Assembly (NCBI RefSeq): GCF_002154225.1
Contig: NZ_MTSE01000003.1
Span: 186,001-250,000 of the forward strand
Reading direction: 5' to 3'
Source of the DNA: Hymenobacter crusticola
GTDB taxonomy: Bacteria > Bacteroidota > Bacteroidia > Cytophagales > Hymenobacteraceae
DNA length: 64,000 bases
Positions 52,393 through 58,577 of the stretch are shown here, one piece after another. Position numbers and translations under genes: made by a program. Position 1 is the first letter of the stretch; the number at the start of each line of letters is the position of its first letter. The notes beneath the pieces were generated by a model that did no database searches, was not told the DNA's origin, and saw nothing but the letters and a program-made list of their open reading frames with translations.

Positions 52393-52715
52393 TGGGAAAC
52401 AGCCTTTAAGCCTAAGACGGAGCCAATTAGGGTAATTAGGAAGAACAAGCGCGGTCCGGTTAGCGGGTCGCCAAAGGCCAAGACGCCTACTACGGCGGCA
52501 CCAGCCGCCCCAATGCCCGTCCAGACCGCGTATGCGGTGCCCAGTGGCACTTGCACCAAGCTGAGGTTGAGTAGATAAAAGCTCAACGCGGCGAAGCTTA
52601 CGAAGGCCACGTACCACCACACTGCCTGCGAGTCAGTAGCCAATTTGGCCTTCCCTAAGCAGAAGGCAAAGCCAACTTCGGCTAACCCAGCCAGTACTAA
52701 AAACAACCAATGCAT
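52389..52715 (-). CDS. Small multidrug resistance (SMR) family transporter
   Basis: 108-residue four-helix inner-membrane antiporter subunit. The essential Glu lies in TM1 (VLAGLAEVGFAFCLGKA), and the later helices contain LVQVPLGTAYAVWTGIGAAG and FGDPLTGPRLFFLITLIGSV, typical of SMR proteins. The TM1 wording (AEVGFA) is closer to the SugE/Gdx guanidinium exporters than to EmrE, though this is only a tendency. It is convergent with the Crp-like gene (4-base overlap of coding ends). A GACCTTTG promoter-like element lies on its strand near 52740. Confidence 0.88.
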   Translation of the reverse strand: MHWLFLVLAGLAEVGFAFCLGKAKLATDSQAVWWYVAFVSFAALSFYLLNLSLVQVPLGTAYAVWTGIGAAGAAVVGVLAFGDPLTGPRLFFLITLIGSVLGLKAVSH

Positions 52716-52963
52716 AGCAAAACAGAAATGTACAGCGGCAAAGGTCGGGGGCTAGCCTGGCGTTTCTTTTTACCAATGTTAAAAAGTGATGAAGCTTGGC
52801 TAGTGCAGGTAGACTGTTGAAAATGAAGAGCAGAGCGAGCATAAAACCAGCTTCGATCCACCGGACCGAAGCTGGTTGAGCTGCAAGGCAGGAAGTAGGT
52901 TGACTGACCAAGATGTGCACGCGCCAACAGTGCGGGCCCGAAGCCGTCGAGCTTGGCTAGAGG
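52716..52963. other. Gap with hairpin
   Basis: 248 bases between two minus-strand genes. It holds a hairpin AACCAGCTTCG/CGAAGCTGGTT (52845-52877), probably the terminator of the 64-residue gene, and the SMR promoter region. Open frames crossing it have no protein-like composition. Confidence 0.55.
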
Positions 52964-53158
52964 CTAGGCTCGGTCGCTGGTAGTCTTGACGAGGTTGATG
53001 CCAGCAAAGAAGAAAATCAGGCCCACGGCAAAGGGGACGAGCGAGTTCATCTTGCTCAGACCTAGGCCGGCGATTTGCATAAAGCCGAGCGCGCCGTAGA
53101 TAATGCCAAGGATGCCGAGAAGGGTGAGTAAAGAACCGAAGGTGCGTTTCTGATTCAT
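52964..53158 (-). CDS. Small two-helix membrane protein, 64 aa
   Basis: Two hydrophobic helices (GSLLTLLGILGIIYGALGFM and LVPFAVGLIFFFAGINLVKT) connected by a short loop, with a basic N-terminus and a charged C-terminus. No family is recognised with certainty; similar small proteins are common in Hymenobacter-like genomes. The ATG at 53158 is preceded by a purine-rich stretch. It is divergent from the M48 peptidase gene (195 bases between). Confidence 0.75.
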   Translation of the reverse strand: MNQKRTFGSLLTLLGILGIIYGALGFMQIAGLGLSKMNSLVPFAVGLIFFFAGINLVKTTSDRA

Positions 53159-53353
53159 GATGAAGGAGTTGAGTTGGAGAAGAGAAAGGGGAGAGGGTAG
53201 GTGTAATATTAACTAAGTCTAATACGTGAACTTTCATATTTTGGCTGCCTTAAATGCAAGGCAACCCTACTTGCGGAGGCGCGTTACAAGCCCGACAGCC
53301 CTATACAAGCTGTTTTGTCTCTCCCTGTTCCCCATTTTAATGTCTCTTTTACC

Positions 53354-54163
53354 ATGAGAGGAAATCTTCGCTATTTGATTGCGTTGGTGATGGCCGCCTT
53401 CTCTTTCGCCACCTATTACTGCAACCGCTCCAAAAATGAAGTGACCGGTGAAGTGCAGCACGTCTCTATGTCGCCCACCCAAGAAATTGCACTGGGCTTG
53501 CAGGCGGCGCCCGAAATGGCTCAGCAATACGGCGGTATTCATCCCGACAAAGCCGCTGGCGCAGCCGTAGAGCGCATCGGGCAAAAAGTGGTGCAAAGCA
53601 CCAAAGCGGGCCAGACGCCCTACAAATTTCAGTTTCACTTGCTAGCCGATGAAAACACGATCAACGCCTTCGCTCTACCAGGTGGGCAAGTGTTTATCAC
53701 GGCAGGGCTGCTCAAAAAGCTAAGCTCGGAAGGGGAAGTGGCCGGCGTACTGGCGCACGAAATTGGACACGTAGTAGGCCGGCATTCCGCCGAGCAAGTT
53801 GCTAAGTCGCAGCTCACGCAAGGCCTGACGGGGGCCGCCGCTATTGCCAGCTACGACCCCGACCGGCCCGGCACGATAGCTAACGCCGCGGTAGCCGCAA
53901 TGGTCGCTAAGTTGCTCAACCTACGCTACGGCCGGCAAGACGAGCTAGAAGCCGATAAGCTAGCCGTCGACTTCACGGTGCCGGCTGGCTACGATCCACG
54001 GTCTATGATTAAAGTAATGGAAGTGTTGCAGCGGGAAGGAGGCAGCGGCCGAACCCCCGAATTCCTGAGCACGCACCCCAATCCAGGCAACCGCATCCAG
54101 GAGCTGCAGAGAGAAATTGCTGCCGATTATCCTGGCGGCGTGCCAGCAGGACTAAAGCAGTAA
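53354..54163 (+). CDS. M48 family metallopeptidase, exported
   Basis: Zinc peptidase of 269 residues from ATG 53354. The N-terminal hydrophobic stretch (YLIALVMAAFSFATYYC) could be a lipoprotein signal. Zinc motif HEIGH at 135-139, preceded by INAFALPGGQVFITAGLL and followed by the third-ligand region ELEADKLAVDF. The C-terminus has the block PEFLSTHPNPGNRIQELQ shared with the two M48 genes at the window end. It resembles BepA/LoiP-type periplasmic proteases that clear misassembled outer-membrane proteins; the role here is inferred. No TPR tail. The in-frame start at 53315 is rejected because it adds non-signal residues. Confidence 0.9.
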   Translation: MRGNLRYLIALVMAAFSFATYYCNRSKNEVTGEVQHVSMSPTQEIALGLQAAPEMAQQYGGIHPDKAAGAAVERIGQKVVQSTKAGQTPYKFQFHLLADENTINAFALPGGQVFITAGLLKKLSSEGEVAGVLAHEIGHVVGRHSAEQVAKSQLTQGLTGAAAIASYDPDRPGTIANAAVAAMVAKLLNLRYGRQDELEADKLAVDFTVPAGYDPRSMIKVMEVLQREGGSGRTPEFLSTHPNPGNRIQELQREIAADYPGGVPAGLKQ

Positions 54164-54190
54164 ACCAGACGATTAGAAAGAAAAGAATGC

Positions 54191-54219
54191 ACGTGGCCGG
54201 GAGAAACTTTCGGCCACGT
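54191..54219 (+). terminator. Terminator after the M48 gene
   Basis: A 9-bp stem (ACGTGGCCG with CGGCCACGT) and a weak T run, 28 bases past the stop. Confidence 0.7.
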
Positions 54220-54280
54220 TGCGTTTAATCTGACGAGCTAGCTTACCTAGCGTACGCTCATTATTTTCACTAGCACCAGT

Positions 54281-55198
54281 ATGCCCCAAAATACCATTTT
54301 GCGCCGACTGCTTTTCGTGTTAAACCCCGTTTCGGGCGACATCGATAAAGGCGACCTAGAAGACCAGCTCACTGCTTTTTGCACGGAGCGGGGCCGCTCA
54401 GCTGCTTTCTTCCACACGACTGGCGAAGACGACCTGCACAAGCTGCGCACTCATCTGGCCGAGCAGACCTATGATGCGGTATTTGCGGCGGGCGGTGACG
54501 GCACCGTGAAGCTCGTCGCCGAGGCCTTACTCGACAACGACCTGTTGTTGGGGATACTGCCCCTAGGTTCGGGTAATGGCCTTTCGAAGGACCTAGGTAT
54601 TCCGCAAGAGTTGGAGGAGGCACGCCAACTGATTTGGGACTACCAGGTACGCGAAATTGATACAATGGAAGTGGGTGGGCACTTCTCCGCCCACCTCGCC
54701 GACCTAGGTTTCAATGCGCTGGTCGTGGAGCGGTTTTGCAGCGGTGACACCCGCGGGCCGGGCGCGTACATCCGTATTGCCATGCAGGAATACATGAACT
54801 ACGAGCCGTGCACCTATCGTATCGAAACCGACCGCGAAACGTACGAAGGCCCGGCCTTTATGCTGACCATTGCCAATGCAAACACCTTCGGCAGCAATGT
54901 GGTAATCAACCCCGATAGTGACTTGGATGACGGCGAGTTCGAAGTTTGCCTCATCGAGCCATTTCCGGTAACGGCCGGAATCGGTATTTTGTACCAGTTG
55001 TATACCAATGCGTTCGATGCCTCCGCGTACACGCGCCGCATGCGTTGTCGGCGCGCGAGCATCTCGGTGCCGGGGCAACAGCAGGTACTCGCACAGGTTG
55101 ACGGGGAACCCATTGAGCTACCTACGCCTATCGACGTCGTTATACATCCGCGGAGCCTGCGGGTGCTGACGCCCGTGCCACAGCCGGAGGAACAGTAG
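54281..55198 (+). CDS. Diacylglycerol kinase-family lipid kinase (YegS/BmrU-like)
   Basis: Cytoplasmic lipid kinase of 305 residues. RRLLFVLNPVSGDIDKGDLE opens the catalytic domain; FAAGGDGTVKLVAEALLD is the GGDGT nucleotide motif, and LLGILPLGSGNGLSKDLGIP the next conserved block. The C-terminal beta domain includes ITIANANTFGSNVV-type strands and a DDGEFEVCLIEPF region. The lipid substrate is unknown. Its last 59 bases overlap the 3' end of the convergent metallophosphoesterase gene, so both C-termini are encoded by the same DNA. Confidence 0.93.
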   Translation: MPQNTILRRLLFVLNPVSGDIDKGDLEDQLTAFCTERGRSAAFFHTTGEDDLHKLRTHLAEQTYDAVFAAGGDGTVKLVAEALLDNDLLLGILPLGSGNGLSKDLGIPQELEEARQLIWDYQVREIDTMEVGGHFSAHLADLGFNALVVERFCSGDTRGPGAYIRIAMQEYMNYEPCTYRIETDRETYEGPAFMLTIANANTFGSNVVINPDSDLDDGEFEVCLIEPFPVTAGIGILYQLYTNAFDASAYTRRMRCRRASISVPGQQQVLAQVDGEPIELPTPIDVVIHPRSLRVLTPVPQPEEQ

Positions 55199-56402
55199 TG
55201 GTAGCAGCTGCCCCAACGAGCTGTTGGCGAAATACTTCGGGGCTCGGGGTGGTAGCATCCGTTGGTTCTAGGGTGCGTAGCCACACTTCCCCGTTTTGGT
55301 AAAAGTCGAGCCCGAAAAAGCCTTTGTGTTCGTGGATGAAGGTGGCGCGGCCGCCTTTCTGCACAAAGGCCGTTTTGCTGCCTGAGCCACTCACTAGATA
55401 ATGACCATTTTTGTAGTGAAAATACTGCAAGTTATGGTCGTGGCCAGCCGCATAGATAATGTTCGGAAACTGCTGCAGCACCTTTAAAAGTCGTCGCCGC
55501 ATTTTGCGGTAGCGGGGGTGGGCCATATCCTCTTCGGCGCCGACCACTTTGCGGTAGAGCGGCAACAGCGAGCCAATAATTGGCAGCGGAACGTAGGCTT
55601 TCTTGTAGACCGTAGTGAGCGGAAAAACGTGCTGCTTAGCCGTGAACTTGCCCCCGTGCAGGGCGTTGGAGTACAGCGGATGATGCCCTGCTACCACAAT
55701 CTGTTGGTGGCGGTTCTGCTCCAGGATCTTGTGCAACTGCTGGAACGGCGTTTTCGAATCGGAGGCGGTGCAACCGTGCAGGTCACCGAGGGGGCGAGGC
55801 CCGTGTTGCACCCACCACTGCGTATTGAGCACCACTAGTAGCAGGTTGTCAGCGAGTTGTAGCGTGACAGGGCCAGGGCAACCATTTGGGGGTAGGTAGT
55901 GAGCAGTAGGCAGATGCTGGCGTACATACGCTTCTTGTCGCAGCAAGTACTGATAACCGTCGCGGCGACCTTTGTTCCAGTCATGGTTGCCGCTCAGGTA
56001 AACGATGCGGCCAGCGTAATTGCGTAGCGTATCCAGCTGAACGTTTAGGCGGTGTTCGGCCGCAGCTCGGCCGGGAGCATCTTCGGCAGGCAACCCCGTT
56101 GGGTACACATTATCACCGAGCAGCACGACGGTACTGGCCGCGTCGGCTTCCCGAAGCCAGGCTTGCAAAAGGTTGAGCACAGGATCAGTGCCATTAGTAG
56201 CCACGGCACCTAGGTCGCCCACCAACGCAATGCGGTGGCGCAGGGCTAGGTTGGGAGCGGGGTGGCGGTCTGCCCAGTCGCGCAGGCTAGGTGCCACGTA
56301 TGGCTGACGCCGGTAGCGCCGCTCCTGCGCGTAGTTGTACGCGAGCCACAGTACCAGCACCCCGAAGGGAAGTAGCAGTAAATAAAAAAGATAGCTAGGC
56401 AA
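55140..56402 (-). CDS. Calcineurin-like metallophosphoesterase, membrane-anchored
   Basis: 420 residues. One N-terminal membrane segment (LFYLLLLPFGVLVLWLAYNY) anchors a phosphoesterase domain outside or inside the membrane. Metal-binding motifs in order: ALVGDLG (GDxG-type), VVLLGDNVYPTG (GDNVY), YLSGNHDWNKG (GNHD), VVAGHHPLYSN (GHHP) and IYAAGHDHNLQYF (GHDH). The C-terminal about 30 residues are low-complexity Ala/Pro/Val, encoded in the region overlapping the lipid-kinase gene. Substrate unknown; related proteins hydrolyse phosphomonoesters. Confidence 0.9.
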   Translation of the reverse strand: MPSYLFYLLLLPFGVLVLWLAYNYAQERRYRRQPYVAPSLRDWADRHPAPNLALRHRIALVGDLGAVATNGTDPVLNLLQAWLREADAASTVVLLGDNVYPTGLPAEDAPGRAAAEHRLNVQLDTLRNYAGRIVYLSGNHDWNKGRRDGYQYLLRQEAYVRQHLPTAHYLPPNGCPGPVTLQLADNLLLVVLNTQWWVQHGPRPLGDLHGCTASDSKTPFQQLHKILEQNRHQQIVVAGHHPLYSNALHGGKFTAKQHVFPLTTVYKKAYVPLPIIGSLLPLYRKVVGAEEDMAHPRYRKMRRRLLKVLQQFPNIIYAAGHDHNLQYFHYKNGHYLVSGSGSKTAFVQKGGRATFIHEHKGFFGLDFYQNGEVWLRTLEPTDATTPSPEVFRQQLVGAAATTTVPPAVARASAPAGSADV

Positions 56403-56489
56403 CGCAGTAGGCTTTTACCTCTTATACGAAGCTGCCGCCAACACTGCTATCAACTTGCCTAATTCTTCGGAGAGCCCCTGGGCTAGCTC

Positions 56490-57125
56490 TTAAAAATTAG
56501 GAGGTGTTAGGTTTTTGAAGTGGCCATTCAGACGGACGCGTTCCTTCAGGCGCTCCGTTTCTACTACCACCGGCAGAATGCTTTCCAAGTGCTCTAGTAC
56601 AATCTCTTGCCGCTCACTTTCGCTTGTCGCCGCTAGAAGCTGGTACTCTTGCTCCTGGGTGAAACCTAGGTGGTGGGCAATTTCATAAATCCGGTAGTTA
56701 GGAGCTAGGTCGAGGAAGAGCCGCCGCAAGCCTAAGGCTTCGTAGAGCTGGCGCACGTATTCCGTGATGCGCGGCTTAAGCAAGGCATCTTCGGTGGTAT
56801 CGTCGGTAATTTCTTCGATGCGGGCAGCTGCGTACAGCTTGCCGGGTGCCTGCCGGTAAAAGTCGCGAATCCGGAACACGCTCACTCCCTGGGTGCGAAT
56901 ATCCATTTCGCCGTTGGGGTAGGTTTTTTCCACGTTCAGTAGGCGTACCTCCGTTCCTAGCTCACTCACATTCTCATTGATGTAGGGCGGAATCCCGAAC
57001 GTGATACCAGTCTCAATGCAGTCGCGCACGAGTTGACGGTAGCGGGGCTCGAAGATGTGCAGGTTAAGCTTTTCGCCAGGAAAAACGACGAGGTTGAGCG
57101 GGAACAGGGCGAGGGTGCGGGGCAT
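56490..57125 (-). CDS. LON-substrate-binding-domain protein
   Basis: Stand-alone LON N-terminal-type (PF02190) domain protein of 211 residues from ATG 57125 (MPRTLALFPLNLVVFPGEKL). It shows LHIFEPRYRQLVRDCIETGI and YPNGEMDIRTQGVSVFRIRD, with a helical C-terminus (DLAPNYRIYEIAHHLGFTQE). No ATPase or protease part is present. Such proteins are assumed to recognise substrates or regulate proteolysis; the role is not established. The start at 57161 lies nearer the divergent mtgA and adds 12 unrelated residues. Divergent from mtgA by 93 bases. Confidence 0.88.
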   Translation of the reverse strand: MPRTLALFPLNLVVFPGEKLNLHIFEPRYRQLVRDCIETGITFGIPPYINENVSELGTEVRLLNVEKTYPNGEMDIRTQGVSVFRIRDFYRQAPGKLYAAARIEEITDDTTEDALLKPRITEYVRQLYEALGLRRLFLDLAPNYRIYEIAHHLGFTQEQEYQLLAATSESERQEIVLEHLESILPVVVETERLKERVRLNGHFKNLTPPNF

Positions 57126-57199
57126 GATAAGTGAGAAGAAGACGCAGGAAAAGTACCGCAAAAAGCTGTACAGTGCTCAAGTGGCGGAAGCAAATCTGC

Positions 57200-57207
57200 T
57201 ACTTTTG
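57200..57207 (+). promoter_or_regulatory. Candidate -7 promoter element for mtgA
   Basis: TACTTTTG fits TAnnTTTG exactly but lies only 12 bases before the ATG at 57219, implying a very short or absent 5' leader if it is used. Confidence 0.5.
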
Positions 57208-57218
57208 CCCACGAGCCC

Positions 57219-58001
57219 ATGGTGGCTCGCTTTCTACGGTTCGTTTCCTTCGCAGTGTCAACAGATTTTAAACGGTATTGGCAGCTTGCCCAGCGCATCC
57301 TCCTGCAAGTGGTGGCAGCATTGTTTCTGACTTCTATTGCCTGGGTCTTGATCTACCGGTGGGTGTCGCCGCCGGCTACGTTCCTGATGCTGGAGCGCCG
57401 CGCCCACGCGCCCGTTGGCAAAGGCTACTACGGTATTCAGGAGGACGACCGGCGTATCCGTTACCGCTTTCGGCGCCTAGATGAAGTAGCTCCCCAGGTG
57501 CCGCTCGCCCTCATTGCGGCCGAAGACCAGCGCTTTCTCCTCCACCACGGCTTCGATGGCAACGCGCTCTTGGAGGCAGCCAAATACAACCTGAATGGGG
57601 GTAAAAAGCTGCGTGGCGGCAGCACCATTTCGCAGCAAGTAGCCAAAAACGTATTTCTGTGGCAGGGGCGCAGCTACATTCGTAAAGCAGCCGAAGCCTA
57701 CTTCACCGTGCTCATCGAATTGCTTTGGAACAAACGCCGCATCATGGAAATGTACCTGAGCGTAGCCGAAATGGGCGATTGCACCTTTGGGGTAGAGGCA
57801 GCGGCCCAGCGCTACTTTCATAAATCTGCCGACCGCATCACGCCCGCCGAAGCGGCGTTGCTCGCCGGTGTGCTGCCCAACCCGCTGCGCTTCCGCGCCA
57901 GCAATCCAGGGCCTGTGGCGCGGGCCAAGCAGCAGCGCGTGCTGCGCAACATGCGGCGGCTAGGTGGTACCGCCTACGTGCGAGAGCTAGTAGCCGAATA
58001 A
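57219..58001 (+). CDS. mtgA: Monofunctional biosynthetic peptidoglycan transglycosylase
   Basis: GT51 enzyme that polymerises lipid II into glycan strands. One N-terminal membrane helix (about 28-47) precedes the catalytic domain: Glu102 in LIAAEDQRFLLHHGFD, the GGSTISQQVAKN block (133-144), IELLWNKRRIMEMYLSVAEM, and LLAGVLPNPLRFRASNPGP. No transpeptidase domain is present. It has 260 residues, normal for MtgA. The start ATG is only 12 bases after a promoter-like TACTTTTG, and a GTG follows one codon later. Confidence 0.95.
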   Translation: MVARFLRFVSFAVSTDFKRYWQLAQRILLQVVAALFLTSIAWVLIYRWVSPPATFLMLERRAHAPVGKGYYGIQEDDRRIRYRFRRLDEVAPQVPLALIAAEDQRFLLHHGFDGNALLEAAKYNLNGGKKLRGGSTISQQVAKNVFLWQGRSYIRKAAEAYFTVLIELLWNKRRIMEMYLSVAEMGDCTFGVEAAAQRYFHKSADRITPAEAALLAGVLPNPLRFRASNPGPVARAKQQRVLRNMRRLGGTAYVRELVAE

Positions 58002-58023
58002 CCAACCCTTTTTCCTTTTCCAC

Positions 58024-58464
58024 ATGCGCATGAAGCTAGGTGTACTTGTTATCAGTCTGGTGCTGTTCGCTACCAGTGTCCAAGCCCAGCGCTCAGCAGC
58101 GAGCCGGCAAGCCATCAACCAGGTGCTAGCGACGCAAACTGCGGCATGGAACCGCGGCGACGTCACGGGCTTCATGCAGGGCTACTGGCACTCCGACTCG
58201 CTGGTGTTCATCGGCAAGCGCGGCCTCACCTACGGCTGGCAGCCCACCCTCGACAACTACCGGCGTAACTACCCCGATGCTTCGGCGATGGGGCAGCTTG
58301 CGTTTTCCAACCTGCACATCACGCCGCTCGGCGCTGAAGTCGCGCAGGTGGTTGGCCGCTGGCACCTCACGCGCCCTACCGCCGGCGACTTAGAAGGTCA
58401 TTTCCTGCTGGTGTTCCGCCGGATAGAAGGCCGCTGGGTGATTATAGCTGATCATTCAAGCTAG
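58024..58464 (+). CDS. Exported DUF4440/NTF2-like protein
   Basis: 146 residues, signal peptide about 1-22 (TSVQAQR). The mature part is a single NTF2/SnoaL-like cone fold: INQVLATQTAAWNRGDVTGF, MQGYWHSDSLVFIGKRGLTY, then a beta sheet ending LEGHFLLVFRRIEGRWVIIADHSS, the usual DUF4440 finish. It has no known catalytic residues and its ligand or substrate is unknown. It lies 22 bases after mtgA, so it is likely in the same transcript, and a strong terminator follows. Confidence 0.85.
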   Translation: MRMKLGVLVISLVLFATSVQAQRSAASRQAINQVLATQTAAWNRGDVTGFMQGYWHSDSLVFIGKRGLTYGWQPTLDNYRRNYPDASAMGQLAFSNLHITPLGAEVAQVVGRWHLTRPTAGDLEGHFLLVFRRIEGRWVIIADHSS

Positions 58465-58512
58465 CTGCGCCGCCGGAAAAATGGGGGCACTCTCAGGCCA
58501 CCTACCTAGGTT

Positions 58513-58556
58513 ACAAACGAAAGAGCTTCCGCCAAGGCGGAAGCTCTTTCGTTTGT
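58513..58556. terminator. Bidirectional terminator, 21-bp stem
   Basis: A perfect 21-bp stem (58513-58533 and 58536-58556) with a 2-base loop, between the convergent DUF4440 and M16 genes. Confidence 0.85.
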
Positions 58557-58577
58557 AGTTGCGAAGCAGGACCAACC

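Noticed and set aside
52800..53237. 145-codon minus-strand frame covering the 64-residue membrane-protein gene
   Set aside because: Out of frame with the better-supported small membrane protein; Arg/Ser/Leu-rich shadow crossing a hairpin.
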